A stretch of 64,000 bases of DNA from Silene conica (taxonomy: Eukaryota > Streptophyta > Magnoliopsida > Caryophyllales > Caryophyllaceae), in the NCBI GenBank assembly GCA_029255685.2, contig CM055317.2, positions 16,943,501-17,007,500 of the forward strand. The letters are read 5' to 3'. Below are positions 1-12,539 of this stretch, in pieces (position 1 is the stretch's first letter; the number at the start of each line of letters is the position of its first letter). The position numbers and the translations under genes are program-made. The notes under the pieces are model-generated. The model saw only the letters and a list, made by a program, of their open reading frames with translations, searched no databases and had not been told where the DNA came from.

Positions 1-54
1 CTCGATCGAGTGCGGCTGACACTCGATCGAGTGCACTGCGAGCTCGATCGAGTG
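1..54. repeat. CTCGATCGAG palindromic words at the window edge
   Basis: Three copies of a word containing the perfect palindrome CTCGATCGAG lie at 1-12, 20-33 and 43-54. The same words recur three times in the LTR of the same element at 2811-2864, so they occur in both the internal and terminal parts. Confidence 0.85.
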
Positions 55-1820
55 TCTCGGATTTAGATCGCATCGCTTCTTTTCGTTTTTCTTTTTCGTT
101 GTTCTCATGTATACGAGCTTTCTCTAGTTCCTTTTCTTCTTCGTCAGCACTGAAAGAGAGATGCCCTAAACCTTTAGGAAAAACATAAGACACTTGACTA
201 TCATCTTTGGGTATCTCCGACTCTTTATAAGAAGTACCACTCCTTAAATGAATAGCATGAACTTGCTCATGAGCTTGTTGTCCTTGGGGAGAAAGGTTTC
301 CGGGCTGCCTATTTGTATTTTGGCTTGCTAGTTGGGCAACTTGAGTGTCCAATATCTTATTTTGAGCCAGTATCTGAGTAATCTGTGCCTTTTGCTCCAT
401 CTGAGCTTTAAGGCTTTGCTGCAACATAGTTTTGATCTCTGACATATCATTATTTGCAGTTGGTGGTGGAGGGGGTGGCACCAAAGGTTGAAATTGTTGT
501 TGGCGCTGACTGTTAAACTGAGGACCTCCTTGATTCTGTCTATAGTTTCCTTGCTGGCCGCGGTTCTGAGGAATCACATAATTTGAATTTGGTTGTTGCT
601 GAGGTGGGGTAAGATTTTGAACATTCTGGCTTGACCACTGAAGAAAGGGATGTTCCCTTGTCCTCTCATTATAAGTGTTAGAAAAGGGATTAGCTTGTTT
701 GTAGGATTGGAAAGCAAGTACTTGTTCCATAGGACTTATACACTCATCAGCAATATGACCCTCTATACCACATCTTCCGCAGAGAGTTACTTCCCTTTGT
801 TGAACCATATTAACTGCTTGGTGTTGGCCACCCAAAGCTTGTGTTGTTTGCATCTGTGCAATCTTAGCATTCAAAGCTTCTAACTGGGCTGCGCCGACAC
901 TATCTATACCACTTCCCCTCGCAGAGCCTCTTGGATTTCCATATTCGGCAGTATGAGTAGCCATATCATCAATCAATTTATAAGCTGTATCATCAGTGGT
1001 GTTATTCTGAAATCTTCCGTTAGCAGAAGAATCCAAAAGAGCTCTATGATCATCGAATAACCCGTTGTAAAACTGGTTACAAAGAAACCACTTTTGAAAC
1101 CCATGATGAGGAACTGCCGGAACCAATCTTTTGAAACGTACCCATGCCTCATTAAAATCTTCATTACCTCCTTGCTTGAAGTTAGTAATCTGATTCCTGA
1201 GATTGTTTGTCTTTTGTGGGGGGAAAGTATCTCTTGTAGAATGCAAGAGCTAGGGAATTCCAATCAGTAATGGCATGAGCAGTCAAATCCAACTCGCGTA
1301 ACCATTCGCTAGCATCATCTTGTAGAGAAAAAGGGAAAAGTCGGTACTTGACCTGATCATAGGTCACTCCTGTTGGCAAAGGAATGGAGCTGCAATAAGT
1401 GACAAACTTATCCATATGTTTCGTAGGATCTTCCCCAGATCTACCTCCAAACATATTCCGCTCCACCAACGCAAGATAAGAAGGCTTGATATAAAAAGGC
1501 TTCTCCTTAGCATCAGTAGGAGGAGGTATAAATCCTGTTGGAATAGAAGCCAAAGTAGGCTCGTTGTAGCTTGCCAAGGTAGCTGTATTGGGTGCAGCCA
1601 TCTTTGGTGTAGCGACAATGGTCTCAGAAACAATATCGTCCTCGTCAGAAGATGAATTTTCTGAGGTAATTAAAGGCTCAATCCTGTCAAGTATACTCAA
1701 GTCTTCTACTTGACCCACTTCTCTATTAAAATTCCTTCTGTAGCGAAAAGTCCTCTCAGGTTCAGGATCAAAATCAATGATCTCGGACCGATTTGACCTG
1801 GGCATACAAGGAACTAACAA
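1..1820 (-). pseudogene. gag region of the Tat/Retand-like element (fossil)
   Basis: The first open stretch (1820 to 1182) encodes a retrotransposon gag domain: an acidic N-terminal part with a DEDD run, then the conserved segment around KYRLFPFSLQDDASEWL and LALAFYKRYFPP. Further along, near 790-745 on the minus strand, a CCHC zinc knuckle reads CGRCGIEGHIADEC. A Gln/Pro-rich tail follows. This is the nucleocapsid-type structural protein of the element. It is broken and should be treated as a fossil. Confidence 0.8.
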
Positions 1821-1906
1821 GAAAAGCGTAAAAACAGTCTCAAGGAACTGGAGTTCCCTGAGACAAAAGACAAATTAAACAAGTAGCAAACAAATAAATT
1901 GTTGCC

Positions 1907-1924
1907 TCCCCGGCAACGGCGCCA
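1907..1924 (-). other. Primer binding site, tRNA-Asp type
   Basis: The minus strand reads TGGCGCCGTTGCCGGGGA, the complement of the 3' end of plant tRNA-Asp. It starts 4 nt inside the LTR. This primer is typical of Tat/Ogre-related elements and fixes the LTR boundary at 1929. Confidence 0.9.
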
Positions 1925-1928
1925 AATT

Positions 1929-3324
1929 TGATAAGGGTAAAGTCGTCACCCTAAATCAAAGTAATCCTTAGGATACTACTAACTAATAGCTAGCGGTAAG
2001 AAAGGTATCGAATCCACAGGGAGGCGGTAATGAATTGTTTGCTAAAGTAAATAAGTCTTAAAGTAACAAGTGGGTTGTTTTGGTTGTTTTTGTTTTCTAA
2101 TGAACTAATTGCAAAATAAGTAAATAAAGATGTAAACAAGTATTAGGAAAGATCTAGAGATCAAGTTCACATAGGCAATTATCCAGGGGAATGAGATTTA
2201 ACTAATTTAATTGGGCAAAATTATTATTTAAGATCATATGTCCGGTCGGTATTCATATAATCTTTAGATCTAAACCTAACATGCGGTCGCTATAATTAGG
2301 TCAGTCTATTCAATTGTTGTGGCCTATCTTAGTCTTAGTCTACGGTCGGATCTAAGACTAATTTGCGAGACTAATTAACTAATCCTGGCCAGTAATTAAT
2401 TAATCAGGTTTAAAACAACAATAGAACAATAATAATAAGCAGTTTAACAATTAAACATCATTAAAGTTTGATTCCCCCTTCTAATTACCTAGATCCCTTT
2501 TCACCCTAGAAAAATAAATTAGCTACGCATGGCTTGGGATCTAACTACAACGATATTGATTGAAAACATAATTAATAAAGCAATAAACTAAGAACAAGAG
2601 TAATTGAAGAACAATAAAGTAGAGATTATGATTAAATACCGTAAATAGGAGAACAAGATCCGAAGGCAATTGCTAAATAATAATCTAGAGAGCTACTAGT
2701 AATAATTAGGGTTTTTAGAGTAATAAAAGTGTATCTAACAATAGGCTACGAAGCCTTTATTTATAGTAAACTACTAAACAATTTATGGAAACTCGGGGTA
2801 AATTAAAGCACTCGATCGAGCACTCAAGGCACTCGATCGAGTGTTGGTGGCACTCGATCGAGTGCTCTCAGCGCGTAATTTCTACTTCGCGCACTGAATT
2901 TCAAACGGTCGCCATTTCTTCGTTACTTGTCCGAATCAAGTGATTTTTGTGGCGTTGGAAAGCTAAGAGGATAAGCTTTCACCTCCAGTTGGAATCACCT
3001 GATTATCATTTGTATAACGCGAGATATGGCTCTCCAAAGTAGGTACTAGTTATATGGAGCTCTTCTTTGTGCTTGCCTTCGATAATCTCCTTAGCTCTTT
3101 CTTCCTAGATCCTCGTGCCGTGCTACATGTGTTCCTTCATGTCGGGTCCGCGGTGCTCCAATCCATATTTTTTCCATAAATGCATCAATCCTGCATTAAA
3201 CACCAAAAGACGGAAGTATCGACATTCTAATATAAATAGCATATAAATGACACAATTTAGCACAAGAATCATCTCAAAACAACTAAAGGGGAGGCATAAA
3301 AGTGTATACGAATATGACTCATCA
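1929..3324 (-). repeat. 5' LTR of the Tat/Retand-like element
   Basis: On the minus strand the LTR begins TGATGAGTCATATTCG and ends CTTATCA, so it has TG...CA ends; it is 1396 bp long. Near its PBS-proximal end it carries the motif ATCGAATCCACAGGGAGG (about 2007-2024), which I recognise from many plant Tat-type LTRs. Three palindromic words built on CTCGATCGAG lie at 2811-2864. Confidence 0.8.
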
Positions 3325-5327
3325 AGGAGTACTAATTTCATGTAGTTGCAATTGGATGTTAATATTGTACTCAACAATATATTTGATTATGCATTCCTTG
3401 TACACTCTTGCTAATAGTTATTCCTGTGCAGCGTACAAAAACAGATTTAAACAATATAACAGTTCTATAGTATGAAGGTAATTTTTTTCAGGTTTTAAGT
3501 CGAGTTTTCGACTTGATACCTAGGAAGCTCACCCTGTAACAACTTGGAGAGCTCATGGGTCATGGCATCCAGTCGTAGAGTCCGTCTTAATCATGCTTTT
3601 GATTTGATGATCAATGTTTGCTGTTAAATTTGTGGACTTTATATGGTTACTACATTTTGATATGAGCTTTGATAAGTGCTAGTGGATTTCTGTATGTTTG
3701 TACTCAAACTGTCTTGCTGAAACCAGCTGCATACTGTGAGGCAGTCCTGTTGAATCCCATGTGATAAATCGTTCAAACTCTCAAAGCTATATTTTGAGCT
3801 CTTTTTGTGATGTTTTCATGTTGAATTTATACAATGACTTGTACAAGGATGCATAATTGAAAAACCTATTGATATGAAAAATGTGTGGGAAAATATCTGT
3901 ATATATTCCCAATTCTTTATATGCAGGATTATAACAAATTTATAATGTATGATTGATAGTCATATACGAAGAACAAGATACAAAGATTGGGATCAAGAAT
4001 TAACCTTCTGTACTTGCAAAGACCTAAGATCAGATATCAAAACAGATATCCTCTTAATCGTTGCACCCAAGATGTCCTGAGAAATACCCTTTCCTGAGCT
4101 ACAAATTGCAAAATTACCTTTAATTTTGTGTAAGATGAAAGCTAGAGAGAGAGGGGAGGGAAGTAGTCGTGTAACTCGTGTGCTTTAAGTGCAGAGTGAA
4201 TGTCCTATTTATAGCTGCAAACAACCTTGCTATTAGACATCAACTAGGATTCCCCAAATCAGTATTTGGTTCTACCTACAGCACTTCATAACAACTGAAC
4301 AATTTAATAATTGCTCAGACCGAAATTCTATCTTTATAGAATCGGTTATATCGCTCTCTCTTGTGTAATGTTTTATCTTATAAATATCTTATATTTATAA
4401 TCCACTAATTAAATATAACCTTTTATATTTAATTAAATCATTTAATCTTTATTAAATAATTTCATTACACATAATTAAATATAACATTTTATATTTAATT
4501 ACGAATTAACATTTTAATTCGTCTTAGCTAATATTATTTAATCAATATTAAATAATTATGTCATCATTACATTGACTAACCGTTTAGTCGTATAGGGTAT
4601 CAATATGATTACATTTTCATCTAATCATATCTCTCAGATTCCATCATTTAGGTGTGACTCTTAGGGATCAGTTGATTACCGCCATCTGTATGACAATAAC
4701 GTCAAACTTTCTAGCAAGCCAACCGTTATTGATAAACGTGAATCAACTGGCTAAAATATAAAGTATACCCTGTGTTCCTTTAAGAGATTTATACGTGTTG
4801 TCGCACTAACTGTTGAGGACACTAGCTCCAACAAAATGCGAGCTTCAAAATCTGAATGCTTATAAAAAGTTTGAGACTTGAAAGTATAAGCTTCAATGTA
4901 CAATTCGAGAAAATTAGGTAAAACAGTTTGAGGGCAGGAAGGTATTAGCATTTTGGGTTTAAGTGGAGTTTTCAACCCGATGTCTTAGAAGCTACCCCCT
5001 TTGCGGCTGGGGGGTTCACGGTATCTAGTCGTAGGATTTGTTTTAACCAAGTTTTTGATTTGACGATCGTTGTTTGCTATCAAACTTTTGGACTTTAAAT
5101 GGTTGCTAGTTGCTACATTTCAAAACCTTCGAATTTTATGAGCGTTGATAATTGCTAGTGGATTTGTGTGTTATTCAGTGAGCATATTGGTGATTTTTTA
5201 CGACTTATTCTAATATGATTACACGACTTTCAATCTGTCTCATTGATTGAAATTTTATACCGAGTATCCTAATCCGATTGCGATTGTGCATCTTATTGAT
5301 CTCTTCCATGACTTTTTTCTGGTGCAG
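3325..5327 (+). other. Probable intron 1 of the pyruvate carrier gene, with a diverged direct repeat
   Basis: No coding sequence is recognised here. Two diverged copies of a segment of about 220 bp lie at about 3490-3710 and 4955-5165. Both carry (TTT/TTT)TGATTTGA(T/C)GATC and end in GCTAGTGGATTT. A solo LTR (3884-4833) sits between them. The stretch ends in a clear 3' splice site before 5328. Confidence 0.5.
3884..4833 (-). mobile_element. Solo LTR, family shared with 21508-22510
   Basis: A 950-bp solo LTR in minus orientation. On its own strand it starts TGTTGGAGCTAGTGTCC and ends TTTTCCCACA. It is flanked by perfect 5-bp target-site duplications AAATG at 3879-3883 and 4834-4838. No internal element sequence remains, so LTR-LTR recombination probably removed it. 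An inverted relative lies at 21508-22510. I cannot say from the LTR alone whether the family is copia or gypsy. Confidence 0.9.
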
Positions 5328-6344
5328 TTCACTTTTGGGCTCCCACATTCAAATGGGGCATCAGTATAGCCAACATTGCAGACTTTGCTAAACCGCCTGA
5401 GAACCTATCATATCCTCAGCAAATAGGTATCTCCCAGATTACCGACTATAATTAACATCTTGCGTAATATCACATGTGTTCCTTTGATGGAAATGAAGTT
5501 TATAATTCTGCAACTTTTGATGCAAGGACGGATTTACTAACTTCCTTTCCTCCTTTCCTCAGCGGTTGCATGCACTGGCATTATCTGGTCTCGCTACAGT
5601 ACAGTAATTACCCCTGTGAGTTCTCTCTTTCCTCCACAGCATGCAAAATTTGGTTTTTAAGGTGGTGTCTTTGTACTAGTTTATCGTATAGTTGATTTAC
5701 CGATAAGGTTGATGTTGATTTCTAGTATCCCTATGTCATTCCCATAATGTTGAATCTGTTGTGTGAATCTTAACAACTCGCATTATGCAATGCTGAATGC
5801 GTATCTGTTTCTGATACCTGAATAGAACTGAATTTCCGATTTTACAGTTTTATACAAATTCTTTTCTGCTCATGGTGTCTCTCGTTAACCTGATACCTTC
5901 GCCTTTGTTATTGTCATGATCTGATGATGTGCATCTAGTAGTTACCGTTTGTGTTGCTCGTTCTCGCAAGACCGAGTGTTCTCAGAACCTGACACTGGTG
6001 TTGCTCATTCTCACAAGAACGAGTGTTCTCACAACCTGACATTACTCATTGAGTTTGTTATCTACCCGTGTTCACTGCACAATTCAAGTACACTAAAACA
6101 CGCGTTCTATGAACTGTAGAAAAACTGGAACCTTTTCAGCCTAAATGTGGCAATGGCAGGAACTGGTCTTTACCAACTTAACCGAAAGATTTGGTAAGCA
6201 TGATTAATCTTTCTTCATGTTCAATAGACAGATTACTGCACTAGAGCTTAGTAGTTCCAGTCTTTTACCACTACTAACCGTTTCATACATCATTTCAGGC
6301 ACGACTATTTCCAAGAAGCCAAACTTATTCCGGCAGAAGAGTAA
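5328..6344 (+). CDS. Mitochondrial pyruvate carrier subunit (MPC2-type), exons 2-5; first exon outside the window
   Basis: Spliced exons 5328-5426, 5563-5615, 6120-6193 and 6299-6344 (TAA at 6342) join in phase with GT-AG introns. They give a product carrying FWAPTFKWGISIANIADF, KPPENLSYPQQIA, IIWSRYS, KNWNLFSLNVAMAGTGLYQL and C-terminal WHDYFQEAKLIPAEE. These are hallmark segments of plant mitochondrial pyruvate carriers (UPF0041/MPC family). Such proteins form hetero-oligomers in the inner mitochondrial membrane that import pyruvate. About 89 residues are visible. The family is about 105-110 aa, so only the short N-terminal exon (family consensus near LWNHPAGPKTI) is missing. The first visible exon starts in phase 1. 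I see no candidate start exon in 3325-5327; it probably lies left of the Tat element. Whether the gene is intact cannot be decided here. Confidence 0.85.
5953..6043 (+). repeat. Short tandem duplication in an MPC intron
   Basis: Two adjacent units of about 45-50 bp read TTGCTC(G/A)TTCTC(G/A)CAAGA, then CGAGTGTTCTCA(G/C)AACCTGACA. The unit is duplicated inside the intron between exons 5563-5615 and 6120-6193. Confidence 0.7.
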
Positions 6345-6650
6345 TGTCAAACGCATCATGGCCTCTACACTTTGATGCATCAATTTTTTTTTGTCTCAAG
6401 TTAATGTTGCCATTTTAATAGTGACATTTGATCCGTCATATGTAGTAATTTTAGATCGTCTGAAGCAAGGCGGATTGATTTTATTTATACCACTCGACAA
6501 TCCCAAACAATACGCAACATTGTATGTGTTATTTAGAATAATTACAAAAATCGTGTAAGATTCTCTTGTGGAAAAATATATTTGAGAGTTATTATATTTA
6601 AATAATTTCTTTGCATCATTTCATTTTTTTAACCAAAAGAAAAATAAAAT
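6345..6650. other. 3' flank of the MPC gene
   Basis: Holds the likely 3' UTR and AT-rich flank of the pyruvate carrier gene. No further coding sequence is seen. Confidence 0.4.
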
Positions 6651-6825
6651 CTACTAGCTATTTGCGGCGTTTTTTGTCAAAAACGCCTCAAATAGCTTCT
6701 CTATTTGAGGCGTTTTTTTCCGCCGCAAATATTTTTTTCTATTTGCGGCCCTATTATTTGCTACTACACCAAAAACACCGCAAATGACCACTTTGACGCC
6801 GCAAATAGTTATTTTTCTACTAGTG
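6651..6825. mobile_element. Small CACTA-like element (MITE)
   Basis: The right end, read on the minus strand, starts CACTAGTAGAAAAATAAC, typical of a CACTA (En/Spm) terminus. The left end (CTACTAGCTATTTGCGGCG) is a diverged version. Internal TTTGCGGCG/CGCCGCAAA words repeat in both orientations, like CACTA subterminal repeats. The 175-bp element is flanked by AAT at 6648-6650 and 6826-6828, fitting the 3-bp target duplication of this superfamily. There is no coding capacity. Confidence 0.7.
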
Positions 6826-7983
6826 AATATTAAAAAGATAGTCTAGGAAATTCAGGTCGCACATGCAAATATAAAAACGTATAAAAAGATTAACTCGGTA
6901 ATTAGTAAATATTATTTAATTGTTATAGGTTTATTAAAGATACGAAACTTACGATATCGGTATCAGCCTTAGGCCGGGTCCTAGAGTCACTCATGTTAAA
7001 ACTAGGTCGGCCTACTAATCATGTTTGGTCTATTCGATTCCTAGTCTCTCAACATCCGGATCGAATAACAAGATTTAATCTAGGATTTTGTACATAAACC
7101 AAAAATTAATTTATTAAGTGCAAACATGTTAAATAACAATATAAACAATATTACTAATAACTTTATTTATCAAACTACATAATTATATTTTGCATGGCTT
7201 CCCTTAATCCCTAGACTAAGCTAAGATGATTTAGCTACTCATATTAAAATGTGAATTAACAATAGGAAAAATTACAATTTACTACCTTTTATGTTCCATT
7301 TTTTAAAATTTACCACCTATGATAATCTACTTTACAAATAATCACCTAACTTCATATTTATAGCCACCATTCTCACTTTTTTACGTTTTATTGACGGTTT
7401 TATATAATTATTCACTCGAATTCATCTAACCATCTTACGTAAATTCGCATTGACCAATACACCCTTATTCAATGCATATAGTACTTATTATTTACTTCTC
7501 ATCTTAAGGTGATTCATATCTTATTTTTTTCAAATTGGAAAAATCCACAATTAAGAACAAGGAACCCTAAAAATCAATTTATCCCCTTTCTTCACCCTTT
7601 ATCATCAAATTTTCCTCTATTTTCACCCTCTCTATCACTGAAAGCTAATTAATTTTTGGTTAATTTGTCTTTCATTTCCTTTGAATTTGGAATTTGGAGT
7701 TATTTTGTCTTGGGATTTGGAAATTGAAGTTATTTTGTTTTTGTATTGTTAAGAACGTTGATGTAACATGGAGTATATGAATTGGTTTGTCAAATATAAT
7801 TTTAAAGCTTTTGATTGTACTCTACTCATCTATCCATTTTAGCGGAATTTAGGAATTCATTCTACTCGATTTGAACATGGAGTTTTCGAATTGTTTTGTT
7901 AAAAATTTAATAACTATTTACATTGTCCTTTTTTAAAAAAAAAATGTTTCAACATTCACCCGAAGCTTTTAACTGATATATGG

Positions 7984-8126
7984 TGTCAAGAACGTCCGAG
8001 GGAAAAGGTTAATCTTATTGCTTGAGCCCAAAAGGCTTTATATAGTTTGCTGTTACAAAGCTAGGGTAAAACAGAATAAATATCGGAAACATATAATAAT
8101 ATCGTATAATATAATATCTCCTAATA
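7984..8126 (-). repeat. 3' LTR of the Ale-like element
   Basis: 143 bp. Reads TGTCAAGAACG...ATCTCCTAATA on the + strand. Paired with 12540-12695. Confidence 0.9.
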
Positions 8127-11100
8127 CCCCCCCCCCTGAAGCTGGAGCGTGAAGATCAAGAACGCCTAGCTTGGCGAGAAGGAATTTAAACTGAGGAGCA
8201 CCAAGAGCCTTTGTATAAATACCAACAAGTTGAAGATGAGTCGAGACATGTGCAGCAGTGACCAAACCATCAACAATAACATCACGGATAAAGGGACAAT
8301 CGATTTCAATATGTTTGGACCGTTCATGAAAAACGGGATTATGAGCAAGATCCAAGGCAGATTTACTGTCAGTGAAAATTTTCATAGGAAGAGGAACATG
8401 GACATCCAAGTTAAGAAGCAAACCCTTGAGCCATTTTAATTCACACAAGATGGCGGCCATAGATTGATATTCAGCCTCAGCAGAAGATAAATAGACCGTA
8501 TTTTGCTGCTTAGTTTTCCAAGAAATAGGCGAATTACCGAGAAAGACATGCCAACCGGATACCGATTTCCGAGTAATAGGCTCAGCCCCATTGTCCGAAT
8601 CACACCAACCAATAATATCCAAAGGACTATTGGCACGTAGGAGAATACCTTGCCCCAGACTGCCCTTGAGGTACCGTACAACCCGGAGAGCGGCCGTGAG
8701 GTGTTCCTGGCACGGTTGGTGTAGAAAACGAGAAAGAATATGAACGGCATAAGACAAATCAGGGCGAGTAACAACAAAGTAAACAAGTCGACCCACTAAC
8801 CTGCGATAAGACTCGACATTGTGAGAAGGGGGCCCGTGGCAAGACCGAGAGAGTGATTCTGTTCAATCGGAGTGCTAGCGGGTTTCGCTCCAAGTAAACC
8901 AGTTTCAGAGATAATATCAAGGGCATATTTACGTTGACTAAGGTAAATACCATTAGAGTTACGAGATACCTCAATGCCAAGAAAGTATTTGAGGAAACAA
9001 GGTCCTTCATGTGAAAGCATTTTCCCAAATACGCCTTAAAACGAGCAACAACGGAAGAGTCATTATTGGCAATGACAAGATCATCAACATAGATGAGAAT
9101 AAAGAGCCGAACAGTACCACTCGAGTAAGAAAACAAGGAGTAATCAGAATAGGATTGTTGAAACCCATATTCACGAAGCGCAGCAGTTAATTTGGCAAAC
9201 CAACACCGTGGTTCCTGTTTCAGCCCATATAAGGATTTTTTGAGGCGACAGACTTTATATTTCTTACCACGACTAAAACCCGGAGGAAGTCGCATATAAA
9301 CCTCCTCATGCAAGTCACCATGCAAATATGCATTGTGCACATCCATTTGATACAACTCCCATTTTTGGATAGCTGCAACTGCCAAAAAAGTACGCACAGT
9401 AGTCATCTTGACAACAGGAGCAAAGGTTTCGGAATAGTCAATACCTTCAACCTGATGATTGCCAAAAACAACAAGTCGGGCTTTGAGGCGCTCAAAAGTT
9501 CCATCAGAGTTATATTTGATCTTGTAAACCCACCAACAACCAAGAGCCTTTTCACCAGAAGGAAGATCGGTTAACTCCCAAGTACCATTACGCTCAAGGG
9601 CATCAATCTCATCTTGCATTGTAGTACACCACTTAGCATCATGAATAGCATCCTTAAAGGAAGGAGGCTCAACACCGGTTGAAATTGCAGCAATAAATTT
9701 GGAAATGCTTAGGTGAAAAAGAATGAGAATCAATATAATTAGCTAAAGAGTATGGTGTACCTGAGGACGATGTCGAGGAGTTGAGTGAGTCGGGTGGATG
9801 GTGTGCGGTGGCTAAGACGTAATCACGGAGGTTGGAGTTTGGAATTTTGGGCCGTTTACCTCGGCCAAGTTCGCCAGCCCCTAGGACTGGACCGGTGTGA
9901 CTTGTTGAAGAAGAATTTGAAACAACAGGCCCTGGAGAAGCCTATACCGGATTAGGCCCAGCTGAGGGAGTGGTCGTAGATGGGGCAGGCCCAGAAGCCA
10001 CAGGAATGTCCAAAGTAGAGTCCAGGGAATCAAGTACATCAGACCCATTAAATGGGTCATCCGGAAAAACGTGAGTGGGCTCAAGGGAATGAGGGGCAGA
10101 CCCAAACAATGGGTTATAAGGGAAAATGGACTCATGAAAGGCCACATCGCGAGAGAGAAAATAGGATCCCGTCTCAAGGTCATACAATTTCTAACCTTTT
10201 TTGGTATGAGGGTAGCCAACAAAGACGCATTTACGACTCCTCTTGGCAAATTTATCCCCGTGCGTATTTTGATTGTGAGCAAAGGTGAGACAACCAAAGA
10301 CCCGCAAGTTTTTGTAAGATGGTGGTGCCCCATAGAGGCATTCATATGAAGTTTTATGATCAAGCAAAACAGATGGGGTCCGATTAATTCAATAAGCCGC
10401 AGTAAGGACGCATTCACCCCAAAAAGATTTTGGCACATGGGATTGAAACATTAAGGAACGGGCAACTTCCAGAAGGTGACGGTGTTTACGTTCAACACGC
10501 TCGTTTTGTTGAGGCGTGCCAACACATGAGGTCTGAAAAAGAATCCCATTTTTGAAAAAATAGTCGGCTATGTGATTAAATTCATTCCCGTTATCACTAC
10601 GAACAACCTTCAATTTTTTTGAAAATTGTGTGTCAACCATGCAAATAAAGCTCATAAACATATCCAACACCTTTGTTTTATCGAGCAATAAATAAACCCA
10701 AGTTGCACGAGAAAAATCATCAACCAAGGTTAAAAAATACTTAGCGCCACAAGAAGAAGGAAGACGATAGGGTCCCCATAAATCACAATGTATCAAATCA
10801 AATAACCCAGAGGCATGTTTATGGTTCAAGTCAAAGCTACTACGATGCTGTTTGGCAAAATGACAAGTTTCACACACATGATCTTTATTAGAAATAAAAT
10901 TACGAGCAAAAGTAAAAGTCTTGACCACTTTAGCAGACGGATGCCCCAAACGTTGATGCCATAAATCCAAAGAACCATCAATCTTGACAGTATTCACCCA
11001 AGTCTTAGCACCCGCACAGATCCAGTAGAGACCATCCCGCAGCTCACCAACTCCAATCGTCCTCTTCAAAGAACGGTCCTGAATAAGAGAAGTTTGTTTA

Positions 11101-11350
11101 ACACATTCAAAGGAATAATCAAATTCCAAAGTAAGTTGTGAGACGGAAATTAAATTGCAAGTGAGAGAGGGCACGTATAAAACACGATGTAAAATGAGAG
11201 AGTCATTAATAAACACCGAGCCCATGATAGATGACACAACCCTCTGACCATTCGGTAAGCCAACGAGTCGGTCAGGAATCATTTTTTGATCAAAGAGATA
11301 CGAAATATTGCCACAAACGTGATTGGAAGCGCCCGTGTCTATTACCATTG
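8080..11350 (-). pseudogene. pol region of the Ale-like element: protease-integrase-RT-RNase H (fossil)
   Basis: In element order: protease motif DTGASNHVCGN near 11340; pre-integrase zinc finger (LWHQRLGHPS, CETCHFAKQHR) near 10960-10840; integrase core (HCDLWGPY, DDFSRATWVYLL, PQQNERVERKHRHLLE) to about 10390; reverse transcriptase (WVYKIKYNSDG, YQMDVHNAYLHGDL, LILIYVDDLVI) 9733-8960; RNase H (WCDSDN, SSAEAEYQSMA, DSKSALDLAHNP) 8800-8100. Integrase-before-RT order makes it Ty1/copia. It is broken. Confidence 0.9.
8127..8136 (-). other. Polypurine tract of the Ale-like element
   Basis: A run of ten G on the minus strand directly before the 3' LTR. Confidence 0.7.
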
Positions 11351-11511
11351 ACAGATATCACTGAGACGATCCGAATTAACCAAAGAAAGGGCAGAGACCC
11401 CCACGGTCACGTTGTTTGCGTGAACCAGAGATTCAGAGGTAGCAGCCGCGAATGTCGAAGTCGAGGAGCCTGCCCCAGTCCCAGCCCCAGCGCGACCAGA
11501 CAGCCGTTCCC

Positions 11512-12451
11512 CTACCCCCGCGCGACCAGCCAACCGGAACTGCTTGTATTCCGTAACAGTGCGCGACCTGTCTCCCCACCATTCGGGAAACCGCTTGTGT
11601 TTGAAGAAACAATTAGGAATTTCATGCCCCCTCGTCTCACAAGAGGAGCAGAAAAATTTAGCATGACGGTCTGATTTGTCTTTCTCTCGTAAGTGACGCA
11701 AATCGGCAAGAGACCGGGATGAAGACAGAGCAAACGCAGAAACATCAGCGGTATCAATAGGAGACGATTCAGACCGTAATTGTTCCTCTTATAAGACAAT
11801 CTGAAAAGCACGATTGAGACTAGGCAAGGGGCCGAGTTGAAATTGTTGAGAACGAATATTACTATAGAGAGTAGTATCGAGACCCATAAAGAATTGATGA
11901 AGACGCTCATTATCTAAGCGCTTAACAGCGTCCTTACCAATATTGCAATCACATTTACCGCATTTGCACGCAAAGGGTGGCTCGTGAACACCGATTGCAT
12001 CCCAAAGAGATTTTAATTTGCCAAAATAGGTAGTAACATCCATACCTTTGGTTTGCTTACAGTTATTGAGTTGAGTCTTAAGGCTGTAAATGAGAGAACC
12101 ATCAACAACCGAGAATTGGGCCTGCAAGTCGGACCAAAGTTGAGCAGCATCCTCACCATATGACACAGTATCGAGCAAGGATGGATCGATCATGTTACGA
12201 ATCCATTGCACAAAAGTAAAATGAACAACTTCCCAATTATCAAGGGTGATACCGTCGGTCGCTTTTTTGAGCGAGCCATCGACGAAACCGAATTTACGCC
12301 GCGATTTAAGCGACATCTTCATTGATTTTTGCCAATCCGCATAATTGTGGCGGGTGAGCATGATGTTTGAAATTTTGGCACTAGGAACGCCATGCGAACC
12401 TAGGTAATAGGGACTCGAAGAGTCGATTTTTGGAGGATCGTCACCAGCCAT
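11512..12451 (-). pseudogene. gag region of the Ale-like element (fossil)
   Basis: Begins MAGDDPPKIDSSSPYYLGS, about 80 nt inside the 5' LTR. It has the copia-type gag core (LTRHNYADWQKSMKMSLKS, then VVHFTFVQWI). A CCHC-like knuckle (CSSCETRGHEIPNC) follows at about 11655-11610. This is the fossil of the capsid/nucleocapsid protein. Confidence 0.85.
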
Positions 12452-12530
12452 GGTGATGGAGTAGTTGAGGATTTTCGTTATTACTGTAGTTTTAGGGTTA
12501 GGGTTTGGAGGCTTATTTTTTTAGTGATCC

Positions 12531-12539
12531 CTGATACCA
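12531..12539 (-). other. Primer binding site, initiator tRNA-Met type
   Basis: The minus strand reads TGGTATCAG directly after the 5' LTR, matching the usual plant copia primer site. Confidence 0.8.

Larger units (their letters stand above)
1..3324 (-). mobile_element. Ty3/gypsy Tat/Retand-like LTR retrotransposon, 5' part (fossil)
   Basis: The 5' part of a Tat-lineage Ty3/gypsy element reads leftward and runs off the left window edge. In element order it has a 5' LTR (1929-3324), a primer binding site complementary to tRNA-Asp (1907-1924) and a gag region (1820 down to about 1). The coding part is broken, with a few visible breaks. The other LTR lies outside the window, so LTR divergence and target-site duplication cannot be read. 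The element sits upstream of the visible exons of the pyruvate carrier gene and may lie in that gene's first intron. Confidence 0.85.

Noticed and set aside
1-54. CTCGATCGAG repeats as a CRISPR-like array or satellite
   Set aside because: Only three short words per cluster with irregular spacing, in a plant retroelement; they recur in the same element's LTR.
3560-3610. ATGGCATCCAGTCG as a first exon of the pyruvate carrier gene
   Set aside because: The translation does not resemble the conserved N-terminus, there is no fitting donor site, and the segment is one copy of an intronic direct repeat.
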